Assembly: GCA_037176845.1 (NCBI GenBank)
Contig: JAYKXP010000002.1
Span: 1 to 64,000 of the forward strand
DNA length: 64,000 nt
From: Paramarasmius palmivorus
Taxonomy: Eukaryota > Basidiomycota > Agaricomycetes > Agaricales > Marasmiaceae
Direction of reading: 5' to 3'
In this document: positions 1-10,667 of the stretch, piece after piece
Numbering within the stretch: the first letter of the stretch is position 1
How the letters are laid out: each line of letters starts with the position of its first letter
Translations under genes and position numbers: made by a program
The notes under the pieces: generated by a model
What the model was told of the DNA's origin: nothing
What the model saw: only the letters and a program-made list of their open reading frames with translations
Database searches by the model: none

Positions 1-2
1 TG

Positions 3-445
3 GCTTCTGACCTGATACTCGCCGATCCATTACTGGATACCACTATATGTTAGCCGATGGTGTATTCTGTTGGTTATCACGTGCACAGAAGACTGTAGCA
101 CTTTCATCCACCGAAGCCGAATATATGGCTATGTCTGACTGTAGTCGACAAGGCGTGTGGATCAGATCTTTGTTATCTGAACTCGGAATTGATCTTCAAT
201 CCATTCCAATCTGTGGGGATAATCAAGGCTCGATATTTATCGCCTCTAACCCTGTACAAGAACGCCGCACAAAGCACATTGATATCCGATATCACTTCAT
301 TCGCGAACGCGTTGAAGAAGGCATTGTTGAGGTATTCTTTGTTGATGGGAATGATAATCCTGCCGACATGTTTACCAAGAATCTTGGCCATGCTAAGTTC
401 TTGAAGTTCAGACAACAACTTGGGCTTGAGTTCTACTCGCCATAA
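3..445 (+). pseudogene. Ty1/copia retrotransposon, RNase H / C-terminal Pol fragment
   Basis: This is the last ~145 residues of a copia-type polyprotein, cut by the window edge. The RNase H signature is clear: STEAEYMA at about 110-130 and the terminal block RTKHIDIRYHFIRE around 270-305, followed by PADMFTKNL. The frame from 14 onward is open to the TAA at 443-445. The residues just before it (ASDL at 3-13) are in a different frame: one base is missing around position 12-14, so this copy cannot make an intact Pol. A purine tract and an LTR follow, as expected for the 3' end of such an element. The identification is secure; inactivity is inferred from the frameshift. Confidence 0.9.
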
Positions 446-480
446 ATCATGCTCAGCGCGTTAAGCCACGCACTTAGCAA

Positions 481-487
481 GGGGGAG
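481..487 (+). other. Polypurine tract of the copia element
   Basis: A G-rich run (GGGGGAG) sits directly before the TGTTG that opens the LTR. Its position matches the plus-strand primer site of an LTR retrotransposon. Confidence 0.65.
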
Positions 488-675
488 TGTTGGAAGTTGG
501 TTACGGACTACGTTACGTATACGCACGCTTACGGCCGTCATTGATGTATCCCCGGGCTATGCCCGTACACTCTTTAGTTACATCCATTTCCTTATTCGTA
601 GTACAGATAAAATCATGTATATAAACACACTCTTTCCTTCTCAATCTAGAATCGCTCCTACCGCTATTCGCAACA
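488..675 (+). repeat. 3' long terminal repeat of the copia element (188 bp)
   Basis: The segment starts with TGTTG right after the purine tract and ends with CAACA, a perfect 5-bp inverted repeat. A TATA-like GTATATAAA lies at about 617-625. The second LTR and the 5' target-site duplicate are outside the window, so the right boundary is inferred from the terminal repeat alone. Confidence 0.7.
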
Positions 676-840
676 CTAAGCCTTGTCTAAAGGCTCTCTA
701 CAACTGGTTGAGGTTATATCATTGCCACTATCCACTGCGTAGGTAGTTGCGCCCTGCTCAACACTATCATTGCACAGCACCCAAATGCCTACTTCTGACC
801 GTGTTCGATGTTGAGTGAGGTCGACCGTCGCACTCACTCC

Positions 841-1105
841 GTAAATGGAAAATATACCGCTCGGAAGAATGACGGACTCGGAGAGAAACAAGATATTTCA
901 ACCAATAATTCAGTTTGCTGGTGATATTCTGTTTTTCACGGAGAGAATATCCCCCATAGTGTGTGTGTGTGTTTTTGTGTGTTCCCGTGAGTGGCAGTTT
1001 TCACTGAGAAAATTTCCTGGTGTATCGCACCGTCTTTTCAGCTATTGACTGATAGACGCCATATCCTCACTCCAATTCCCCCGAGCGGAATATTTTTCCA
1101 TTTAC
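841..1105. mobile_element. MITE-like element with ~24-bp terminal inverted repeats
   Basis: The left end (841-864, GTAAATGGAAAATATACCGC then TCGG) is matched by the reverse complement of 1081-1105 with one indel and one mismatch. Weaker matching (about 11 of 16) extends outward, so the true element may span roughly 825-1122. No transposase frame is present. A GT-rich microsatellite lies inside at about 959-982. I could not identify a target-site duplication. Confidence 0.6.
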
Positions 1106-1109
1106 AGTG

Positions 1110-2328
1110 TGACTGGCACAAATGACTGGCACCAGAACCGTCCCGGTGACGTTTACGCAATTGTTATATCACTGACTTGCTTTGGGGATTGAAAAGGGCT
1201 TAAACGGTGTGTGACACATCGTGCCTCATCTTCGCGAGCATGGGCTATGGATCAAGTGCTCGAAGTAAGCTACTGTACAGAACTTCATCGGCCGCTCTTG
1301 CTCAATGAGGTTGAAGCTTTGAAGCACTCACCCAGGGTATCTGTCATATTTTGGCACCAATGAGTCATCGGTACCCTTATTAATTCCGCTCGAAAACGTC
1401 ACACTAACCACAGACTCACAACCTTCGCCTCATTCTAGATCTCCCTATACAGACAACGTCCAGTGGACGTGCATGTTGGGCATAATGCGGCCAGGCACTG
1501 GCCGAAGACCGTTCAGACTCCAACTCTGGACAATCTAACTTATACTTTGTCAGGTGGGCTATCCAGTCTCCACCCCTGAATGTTCCGTGTCCGGGGTCAG
1601 TATCCTGTCAGTATCGATGCCCAACAGTGGTTTCATTTCGCTAACATACAACAAACCGTTCGCCTCCGTCAATTTACCGCATTAACAGCTGTTCCCCCTG
1701 ATCAAAGAGAGGACCATGTTTGCAGCACACAAAGCATTAAAGCTTTTCAAGCGCTCCGCGCTCTCTCTCAGCCCTTGCATTCGCAGCTAGTCTTGTATGC
1801 CACCTACCGACACCAACCATATTTTGATTCACTCAGTCATCAACCAGAAGACATACCAGAATTATCCCGTTCACCATATCACGCCCGTACCCATAGCCTA
1901 CCGTTCCTGATAACATAGAATCGCGACAGGACTCTACAGCAACTTTGCCCAAATGCATCACAAGGCAGTATTCTATCTCGATACTTTGACTGACAATATT
2001 GCTCTGTCGACATAGGGTGTCGCACGCCATTTAGTGACGGAATATTGCTAGATTTGAGTAAATGAACTTGAACTGCTCGTTACGGTACGTATCCTGAAGA
2101 GAAATCAATGTCATTAGATAATGTGAGCGATGAGAATCGAGATACGCACATCGAGCAACTGGTGTCAATGTCATGAACTTCTCCGGCGCCTCCAGGTTGG
2201 ATAGAGTTGCTAAGTCACATTACGAGCCGATCTCCACCTTCCCTTTTCCATTAAACAGTCAGCGATAGACTTTCGAATTCATCACAGGGCATGGTGTATC
2301 CGCTGTAGTCGCATTTACCCATCATGGA
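1110..2328. other. Intergenic, nothing recognised
   Basis: Only short open frames without recognisable domains are present. The longest is 112 codons at 1580-1918 and it has no family resemblance that I can see. Confidence 0.4.
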
Positions 2329-3950
2329 TTACAAATGCCACGACTTGATCGACCTATCTCTCGTCACAGGTTTTCTCAACCTTTTCAGCACCTTTCCATC
2401 ATCCTCATCCGACGAAGGGTAATTAATAATTCCTCGACCCAGACACCGACAAAAGTTCCGCCGAATTCGGTCGAAAAGCCACACATCCGATAGAATCTAG
2501 AAACGAGATACGAATCAGTGACGCTGAGTGATATACAGGTCGGAGACAAGTACCTTGGTGCGCCTTGTAGGTCAACTTTGGCACGATAGTAGGTATGGAA
2601 TCGTAGGCATGAACCTCAGTGGAGTTGATATCAAAGAAATGTATGTCGCCAGACTGCGTAGGACTTCGTCAGAAGGCGGAACGGTCAGATAGCCGGTACA
2701 CAAACCTGCGACCCAGATACCAACCACTGCCCACCAACATCAACATCAAATCTTCTTTTCTGATTCGTAGGTTCCTCAGATCCGTGAGGTAACGAGTACA
2801 CCGCTATAGGCATATCTACACTTCTTTTCATATCCCAAGAGTATATCTCATTCTGTCTTCTGAAGGACGCGTAGATCATATGCGGCTGCATGGGGTTGAA
2901 TTGGAGCTACAGATACGATAGAATGGTTAAATCGTTGTGATACAGATACACTTAGGCCTACCTGAGTAACGCCAGCCGCTGGACCTCCACTCAAGAACAT
3001 GACGGGAATCTCGCCCTGAGTCTCGCTGAACAAGGCGACGTTGGAATCAGTCGGTGTAAGAGAGCCAGCGGCGTAATAGTCCGAAGCGTAGGATGGACAG
3101 AATGCAAATGCAGATATAATTCCTGGAATCGTTCGCCTTAGCACAAACTGAAGCTAGACCGTGAAAAGGAGACGACATACCCTTCCGCCCATCCTTGCTT
3201 TTCTTGCTTGGTGTTGTCGGTAGGCGAGCGCCTTCACCCGGCTGTCCAACTTCAAATACTTCAATCGCATCTTCAAAGCCGCAGTATAGCCTGGAAAAAG
3301 GATGAGTATAGAATAGTCAAGTTGAAGCACAAGTACTAACCTGGTCCCATAAAGGTTGAACGCCAGTGAGTGGGGTGCGATGAAACGTTCACGATGGTCA
3401 ATAATTGGATATGATGCCCTGAGCTGTTGTATATTGAGCGTAATGGACACCAGGAAAGATATGGATAGCAACACACCCTGCCGTTTGAAGCATCCAACAA
3501 CTTCACAGGAGATTCTCTAACCGACGATACGAAACAAAACGTTGAATGATCTCTAGAGCTTGCGGTGGGATACCAAAGGAAGTCGACGATGGGTGACGGC
3601 TGTCGCAATACCAATTGTGCGTTCTGGGAATCATCTTCTGCTGTAGTCGTGTTACTAGACCTCTAAGTCAGCCATACACACTCCAGAGCCTCTAGGATGA
3701 GCACGTACATTTTCACCATCATATAAGAAGAATCCTCGCATTGAGCCAAAGTCATCGACCCGTCCGGACACCTATTGGACCACACGAAAAAAAGTTGGAT
3801 ACGACTGTTCTCTCGTTACCATACGACTTACTTGTATTGCTGACCATTTTGCTATCCGAACAAAGTTCTGAGGATCTTGTATAGGTTAAAGTTTCTCGGC
3901 GAGTTCAGGGCCTTTCGAGAGGTCGAACGATAGAGGAACCCATGCAGTAG
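2329..3950 (-). pseudogene. WRAP53/TCAB1 (WDR79)-like WD40 protein, decayed copy
   Basis: In animals TCAB1 binds Cajal-body box RNAs and telomerase RNA; basidiomycetes carry a WD40 homologue. Read leftward, spliced exons join cleanly over most of the body: SPIVDFLWYP at ~3600, then ESPVKLLDASNGR / LRASYPI, IAPHSLAFNLYGTR / LYCGFEDAIEVF, GIISAFAFCPSY, QPHMIYASFRRQNEIYSWDM and WLVSGSQ / SGDIHFFDI, with GT-AG introns of about 50 nt. Two lesions stand out. An in-frame TAA and an unspliceable frame change hit the N-terminal region (about 3840-3900). An extra base near 2423-2425 puts a stop after SGSRNY, while the expected tail, ending SIKSWHL, continues in the next frame to 2329. An alternative is a functional gene with a short C-terminus, but the N-terminal stop argues against it. 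Confidence 0.75.
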
Positions 3951-4043
3951 ATTGAGCGGAGGTGGTGGTTTCGGTCAAAGACATCGCGTCTTGTCCCGGT
4001 CTTCCTCTTCCCATCAACTTTCCATCATATACCTCCTTGAAAG

Positions 4044-4575
4044 TCCACCATGGGCCACAGATACGGTGTCTACGGTGTCTACAGCGGATACTAAGTGCTC
4101 CTCAAAACTTTCATTAAGTTTGTTACGAATCTACCTGTGCTTATCGAATGTACTTCGGAAGGCAACGACGAACTCCTACATCCCAAAGTTGGTGAATACG
4201 GTTCATAGGCGTCACCTACCACGAAAGGAACAGTTTCCGGCACCAAGATCTTGCAGTGAGTGCTTTTTTATTGAACTTTGTCTTCAGACCAACTCACTTA
4301 CCCACTACATAAGTACGCTACAAATCCGAAGAGGCTTGCCATCTTGACTCGCCCCTCATTGAACGAACTGACAAGATCCTCTTCGTTGTTCGAGGTGTCC
4401 CGTATCGGAGCAGAGAATAACTCGAATGGACCGAAGGAGACCGACGGTTCTGGATTGAGACAGATACGAAGCTCGAGGTGTTCCTAAAGCTAGTGAAAGA
4501 GAAGGGCGGTTCATTGGACATGGGAGAGGCGAAATTTCACGAAGCTCAAAGCGGAGGCATTCGATGCGAGTGCTT
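4044..4575 (+). pseudogene. Decayed copy of unknown gene Y (upstream copy)
   Basis: The sequence is related to the intact gene at 9147. It begins with ATGGGCCACAGATACGG at ~4049, but the codon after YSGY is a stop (TAA). The second-exon counterpart is recognisable at 4345-4560: ERTDKILFVVRGVPYRSRE, a stop, and then LEVFLKLVKEKGGSLDMG, parallel to EKIFFPTRSVPYRNE and LEGFVRFVQDKGATLDL of the intact copy. Several stops and frame changes make it a pseudogene. Confidence 0.65.
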
Positions 4576-4900
4576 GTCTTGTTTACCTCGTTGTAAATCG
4601 CTACTAACTTTATTGTTCATACTAGTATTGATACAAAAACGGTCTCGATGATCTAGTGGAAGGAAGCCGTCATGTAGGTCACTCCCTGGTTACAAACGAT
4701 TAGGAACGATGGTGTCACCATGGGCCATACATATGATACACTTTATGTATACGCCGACGGACACATGGAAGATGCGATACAACAAATTTGCAACGCGTGT
4801 CAGGGACTACTGCAGCTGGAGGCGCCGCTAGCTGCCTATTAGTGTCAACGACAGTGGTTCAAGAAGAACGCGAAATAAGAAACATGTCGTCTAAATATTG

Positions 4901-5681
4901 TTACACCACCTCCGTCGACATGTACTGTGCTGCATCCAGCATCTTGGCCCACCTTCCTCCATTCCAACTAGCCACCTCTTTCCATTCCTCGCTATCATTC
5001 CCAAACAAAGTCTTGACCACAAAGAAAATCGGGATAAATGAAAAATCGGCGTAAATCGGTTTATCCCCCGTCAAAAACAGCTGTCCTTCCTTGTAATACT
5101 TGCTGATATCGTCCAGAGCAGCCTTTACTACTCCCCACGTTGCCCTCTTCTCCTCATCACTCATCGGGGGCATCGGAGGACCATACGCTTTCTCGACACC
5201 CTTCAGAAACTCTTTATTATGAGCCTTTTCTATCAAAGGCCTCACCAACCCCAAAATCGGTATAACCCTCAAAAGAATTGCATCCCCAAATGCCCATTGG
5301 AGGCCTTCGGTCCCTTCTGGAACGAGACGTGGGGTGTCGGGGTAGATTTTATCGAGGTATTCCGCAATACGGTACGAATCGGAGACGACAGCGCCAGTGG
5401 AAGAGTCGACGATGAATGGGACGGTGTATTTCGGTGTACCGTCTGCGCGGACGCTAGTGGGAGCAGCTCCGACTGATTTGGCGGTTTCTTCGAGAGTGAA
5501 AAAGTTAACCCAGGAGACTTTGTATGGGATGCCTTTGTAGTTGAGGGTGTATCTAAGGATTCGGGTCAGTCAAGGGGCGAATCAAGATAATGCAAAAGCC
5601 TTGCCTAGCCTTCCGAACATGAGGAGAAAGCGAATTCTCACTCGAATTCGTAGCTGGGCCGACGTCGTATAATGTGATCAT
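4901..5681 (-). CDS. Fungal glutathione S-transferase, etherase/GSTFuA-like (copy 1)
   Basis: Cytosolic GSTs of this fungal class conjugate or bind aromatic and wood-derived compounds. Exons are 5605-5681 and 4901-5552, giving 242 aa. The N-terminal thioredoxin-like half starts MITLYDVGP, with SPHVRKARYTLNYKGIPYK around residues 19-38 (a serine at the helix start, the usual catalytic position in this class). The cis-Pro motif TVPFIVD and the glutathione-contact SDSYRIAEYLD follow; the all-helical C-terminal half ends TEVV. The single intron has a GC donor (GCAAGG) rather than GT. The sister gene at 10668 has the intron in the same place with GT. The promoter side (5900-6010) matches that of copy 2. 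It looks intact. Confidence 0.85.
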
Positions 5682-5869
5682 GGCGGTGAGAGAGGTGCTT
5701 ATTCTGTGTAGAAGGAAGAACTTGAAGATCTGATAATGATTTTGCTTCAAGATATTCCAGTATTTAAACCATCGCAAGAACTCACGGAGACCCGGCTACC
5801 AAGATACGCAACCATACCCACGACCAGCTGCCGAACGTCCACCTCATTCTTTTGCTGACCTATCTCACC

Positions 5870-6020
5870 TCGTACTGCAGCTGTCTCCACTAAAGGTTCA
5901 AAACATTCAAGTGCGATAACTGTGGACTCAAGAATGGATGACGAGCCTCACCGGCATTTCGAATATGGGTACCATAATTTTGTTGTGCTTTCAAAGCTAT
6001 TATACCGTGTACTCTTTGCT
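5870..6020 (-). promoter_or_regulatory. Conserved upstream segment shared by both GST genes
   Basis: On the minus strand this segment reads AATAGCTTTGAAAGCA...CCGGTGAGGCTCGTCATCC. Closely similar sequence lies upstream of GST copy 2 at 10180-10250, with a further partial repeat at 10395-10505. It was copied together with the gene and may hold promoter elements; that role is inference. Confidence 0.4.
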
Positions 6021-6221
6021 TTGATTTTGTTGCCTACATTGGGTACTTACGTTCACCTGGACGTTGACAGACGGCAGCCCCAAAGTAGCAAGTAGCTGAG
6101 AAATCTCGACACGCAGTTTGGATTACCAACATCCATGACTACCGTAAATGACGAATACATTGAGATTACAGTAGACATTGCGCGTTACTTCACAAAAATT
6201 TGCGTCGTTGTGTCACACCCC

Positions 6222-6480
6222 TTTCTCTTCTTCCGCCGTGGGCCGCGGCTACGACCGTACCTCGAGACACCTAGGCAATCGCAGCGGATGCCAAATCTCC
6301 CCTTCAACATTACTGTTCACCGAAATTGTTTCAACATTGCCTTTGTAGCCCAACGCACCAATCCTCTGGGAACAAGACTGGTTAGTAGATGTGCCATCTG
6401 GCAATACGACGCGTGGAAGCGGAGGTTGACAAGACGGGAGAAGGGAGTCGTGCCTGTCGTTCGAAGTGAGCAGGATCCCC
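6222..6480 (+). pseudogene. Decayed copy of unknown gene Y (middle copy)
   Basis: The sequence parallels exon 1 of the gene at 9147: GRGYD, CQISPS, IVSTLPL and PILWE are recognisable in shifting frames. The start codon has become GTG (GCCGTGGGCCGCGG) and there are stops and frame changes. The exon ends at a GTGAGC donor near 6467, but no second exon is evident. It lies between GST copy 1 and TLP1. Confidence 0.6.
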
Positions 6481-6823
6481 TCTGTTGAACATGTCGTCGG
6501 GGACATTCTTTCTAGCCTGGTCTACTCCCTTGTATCCCATGTTTGCGCTCCGGAATTACATCGCGGTTACTACTTAGTCGTGTCTTGTGATAGTTGGAAA
6601 GTCTCAAGTGAAAACCAGAAGGCTTCGACGTCAAGACTTGGCCCTCGCAATTATCGACTTACATCCAGCGTTGACCTGTTTCAAGCCCGTCTAAAAAACG
6701 GTAGATGTGTTGTGTAGACTCGAATGTTTTACATTGTTTAATGGAATATGTACAGCTTTGGTAATCCACCGTGTATCTGGACATCTGGAACTTTGACATT
6801 TTGTCTCGTGAGACGCTTCACGT

Positions 6824-7505
6824 TTAACAGAACGTGATGGTAATCTACAAGAATCGAAGGTCAGCGGCCACACCACCAAAAATTCGGGATAAAGGCTCAC
6901 TCCAGTATCATTAGCAACGCACTGGACAGGTCTCCCGCCCGTCGTGTTAGACCCAAGGTAAGCACCAGGACAAGCAGCGGCACTGTTTCCAGTACATGGC
7001 CCCGGAGCAGCAGCAGTGCAAGAACCGGTGAAAGCAAAATTCATCCTGTACGTGCTGCAATTGAATATTTGAGTACAGTGCCAAACACAAGTACCAGGTA
7101 GCAAGTGTACTCACAACTGGTGGTTTCCGAGTCCAGGACCAGTCAGGAGAGAGTAATCGGCAGCGTTCTGGGTGTTGGCAGGATTGCTGGGGTTTGTGAG
7201 GCTGAACTCAACGATGCCGCAGTTGACTCCGGAGCTCAAACAGTTGGCGCCAGAAAAACCGTCGACCCATGCTACACCGCCGAGGACTTGACCTTGAATG
7301 GTACCAGAGCCTCGAGGTGTGGGGTGGCCTTGATAAAGGAAGACAGCATTACCACTGCCGCACCTGTTGACCAGCTGGAAGGGAATGACGATTAGTGACT
7401 GCAAATCGACCGACGACAGTGAACAAGCCGTACGTTGACGGTGTGAGACTCGGCCAAAGCAGTAGCGGCGAGAGCAAGAGTGGAGGCGATGAGAGAGAGC
7501 TTCAT
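6824..7505 (-). CDS. TLP1: small secreted thaumatin-like/glycopeptide-family protein
   Basis: Exons are 7434-7505, 7115-7374, 6901-7054 and 6824-6844, joining to 168 aa. Residues 1-18 form a signal peptide (MKLSLIASTLALAATALA). The mature protein has eight cysteines, suggesting four disulfides, including VNRCGSG, GANCLSSGVNCGIVEF, FTGSC, GPCTGN, CPGAYLG, VQCV and a terminal ITFC. The fold resembles the short fungal thaumatin-like proteins often annotated as glycopeptide; the function is not established (wall association or antifungal activity are possible). The four-exon structure is shared by all six copies in the window. Confidence 0.75.
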
Positions 7506-7576
7506 GTTTGAGTTGTAGTAGATATGAACTTGGGATAGCGGTGAGTGCTGCTCTTCTGGGTGTTTCTGGCGCCTGC

Positions 7577-7583
7577 TTTTATA
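7577..7583 (-). promoter_or_regulatory. TATA box of TLP1
   Basis: GGTATAAAAGCAGGC on the minus strand, about 75 bases before the ATG. The same element sits at the same distance in the other TLP copies. Confidence 0.6.
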
Positions 7584-7599
7584 CCAATTTTCTGGGGTC

Positions 7600-9146
7600 A
7601 GAGATCTGGAACGATGCGTAAGTTCCGGACCATTAGGCTATTTCAGCCCCATCAGTGTGGCTTTCGTGATTCGTCCCAACTCTTGTAGTTGTAGAATGTA
7701 GATGAGCACTATAGGCACCCGTACTAGTCTACCCGCGCTCAATGAATCGCATCTAAACAAAAGAGAAAGAAAGATAAGAAAGCGACACGACACAAAAGAG
7801 GGACTACACACCTCACAATTCGAAACAAAAAGTAAGTAGGACGAATGGCAGTCTCGCTGGCAGTAACAAGCGAACTCGGCTGGAACATAACTCTGGAATA
7901 CACCCGACGCAGAAAGATCGTTCAAATAGAATAAAACTGCGGCGCCCATCGACAGGAACAAACCATACACTCGTAGATGTCTCCTTGTGGATTTTCATAT
8001 ACATATTGACGAGAGATGGAAATCATTTTCCTCGGGCCGGCTCATCTGCATACAGATTTCGTACGGTACCGCTAAACACTCGTACTCCAGACTCCCGCTC
8101 AAGTCGCTTTGTCAAGTACCATATGGGCGCAAGTGTATTGGGGTACGGGGAAGACAAGGTGATAGTAATCTATGTATAGAAATCAGATTGACAAAATGGG
8201 AAAGCGAGGTCACTCACGCTGCCTATCAAAGCCTAGAGCAGGAACCAGAAACATCTGTTCACGCAACGGGTAGTACCCCGAGGGAATGAAATGGGGCATT
8301 ATCTCCTGAAACTCCGAGTCCCTCAGGCTGTACAGCAATTTGATGAGCTAGCACTTTGATTCAGTTTGTGCGAGTCAGGAAAAATGCGAACACGATCAGT
8401 CAGCACTGATTCTGGATGTGTTGTCGTTGGTAGATTTGGATGACCATGAAACGACTTATGCGAGGTGCCTTGACGAGCGACTGATATCCGCTGGGAGGTT
8501 GTTGTCTTCATGCCCAACCCAATGTCCCACCATTAACTAAATCCCCAGTCCGTGTTTGACGGGGTTTTGCATTTAGTTTATACTAGTTCTCCTCCACACG
8601 GGCTTCACCGCGTTATGATCTTTCCGAGGTAAGAAGTTACTGTGACCAGTGCCGACTTTGAAAGTTTGAGAAGGAGTCAACCGAGGTACTGAGAATACTT
8701 AGGGCCTGTTTCGGAAGCCTGCAAAGAGAAGAAGAAGCGTAAGAGAAGTTGCATCGAATGCGATGAAAAGAAACATACGAATGTCGAACGAAGCAGAACC
8801 TTTCTCCTGTACCCTTTCCAACGCTCTCCTTCGTGATCCTGCACATAGTCCTCTACCATCACCGCTGAGCACTGAGCAAGGAAGCCTGATGCTTGAATGT
8901 GACGGTCCATCGAGTATCCCCACTACCTCTCTTCTCCAGACTCTTGGGTACCAATGTTCTTGGAGGTGCTTTGAGGGAATTATTTGCAGAGCCAGGTGCC
9001 GAAACCAACGAAGCTGGCAGTAGGCTGTAGGAGTCCTGTTACTGTGGACATCGGAGAGAGCGAGTAAGATGGTCGGTTCGGTCAAAGTTTATCCGGCCCG
9101 TTCTCCCGGCCTGAGCCTCGCACACCTTCTCTTGTCTTCTTCCACC
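7600..9146. other. Duplicated TLP upstream region and unassigned sequence
   Basis: 7620-7740 resembles the regions upstream of TLP2 and TLP3 (GTAGAATGTAGATGAG... and CCCGCGC), so a long promoter flank was duplicated with the gene. 8640-8720 (GAGGTACTGA...) recurs near 13455 and 15310. The rest, including a 128-codon minus frame at 8699-9085, has no recognised content. Confidence 0.35.
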
Positions 9147-9682
9147 ATGGGCTATGGCTACGACATCTACGCAATCTACAGCGGATACCAAATCTCCCCC
9201 GAATCATTCACTAGATTCGTTTCAACCTTGCCTTTACCTAACAAACCAATCCTCTGGGAACTTGAAAAGACAGAGGTCAACAAATGTGTTATCCAATACG
9301 ACGCTTGGAGGTCGAGGTTGACAAAACGGGAGAAGGGTTTTGTGCCTGTTGTCAGATGTGAGTGGGTCTCCGTTTCGGTTTTGTGTGGTGGTGATACAGG
9401 ATGAGGAATTAATGGCTCCCACTGATAGTGCGATACAAAGAACACTTAACACCCGATGATGAATTGGAAGTCGAGAAAATCTTCTTCCCTACGCGAAGTG
9501 TACCATATCGGAACGAAAACCAACTTGAACAGGCTGAAAAGACCGCACGCGAGACTGATGTTGATAGAGCGAAACTAGAGGGATTTGTACGGTTCGTGCA
9601 GGATAAAGGGGCTACCCTGGATCTGGATTTGCTAGATCCGACAGAGGTAGAGTTTGGGGTGTTGAAAACGAATATTTTTTGA
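9147..9682 (+). CDS. Gene Y: unknown two-exon protein, intact copy
   Basis: I do not recognise the family. Exons are 9147-9357 and 9429-9682 with a clean GT-AG intron, giving 154 aa. It starts MGYGYDIYAIYSGYQISPE; the middle is basic (WRSRLTKREKGFVPVVR) and the second half is acidic and probably helical (DELEVEKIFF, QLEQAEKTARETDVDRAKLE). There is no signal peptide or membrane segment. Two decayed relatives lie at 4044 and 6222. The gene sits between TLP1 and GST copy 2, within the duplicated block, so it probably moved with them. Confidence 0.6.
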
Positions 9683-9689
9683 CTGTGAG

Positions 9690-10660
9690 TTGTACTATGT
9701 TCTGTCGTGTACATGTATATGTCGACGTTACTAATACATGCACGACAGTACGGTTGATTCGTCAACTGGGGGTATGATATTCTGCGGTAAATGAAAACGA
9801 ATTCTTGTCTTCAAGAGCAAACTCGGACTCGACATCAATGCATCAACGTTCAACGTCAACGCGCCAACACTCGGATGAAGGTTCCAAAGCTCAGATGCAT
9901 ATGATATACGGGTCGGGTTCATATCTGTAATAAAAGAACCCTGTACATGTATTGGCCACTATACGAACCTATAATCACTTCCTCGTCTCAATAGGATCTA
10001 CAGTGTCATCACAGTTCCCTCACGCAAAAGCCTCTCAACCGCACCAAAAAGCTCTGTAACAATACGCCGACGAACCTTGAATTTGAATTCTCCAGGCTTT
10101 GGAGATTGGGAGACCCACTTTTGTGTCAAGTTTCTCAGCTACTTGTTACATACTCTAGGGACGACTCAATTAAAGGCCCGGGTGCAATAGCTTTGAAAGC
10201 AGTGGTGTAGACCATACTCGAGACGCCGGTGAGCCTCGTCATCCATCCTTGATTTTGCGCAGTTGTCGTCTGACGGGTACGAGGTTAGATGTGTCAGCAA
10301 GTGGCAACTAGAGGTGATCAAGTCCCTCAGCTAATTGATACTTGATACTTTGGGCTGCAGGGGCGACGAAATTGAAGGCCGGGTACAACAGCTTTGAAAG
10401 CACAGACGCTGCCGGTTCGACTCGTCATTCACCAACACTCTCGAAGCTTGGATTCGTTACTTGAATAGTCATGTGGTGCCCATACCCCTTGTCATCCGTC
10501 CTTGATTACTTAGATGGGTCAACAAGGAGATGAGGTGGTCCTTCGGCGACAGCAGCCAAGTATATCTTGGGTAGCTAGGTATCCACTGCGTTTTGGGGGT
10601 ATAAATCCTGGACTATTTGGAAGCAAAAAAATCACTATCAGATCTCTTTGCACGCAGAAT
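9690..10660. other. Intergenic; partly repeated GST upstream sequence
   Basis: 10110-10260 and 10320-10505 are imperfect repeats of one another (both contain GCTTTGAAAGCA and the CGTCATCC...TTGAT motif). They also match the flank of GST copy 1. No gene is seen. Confidence 0.4.
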
Positions 10661-10667
10661 TCCTATC

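Noticed and set aside
8699..9085. 128-codon minus-strand frame between TLP1 and gene Y
   Set aside because: No recognisable motifs and no consistent splice continuation; not enough to call a gene.
10395..10430. B-box-like GGTTCGACTCG upstream of GST copy 2
   Set aside because: No cloverleaf can be folded; the segment is part of a repeated GST upstream region.
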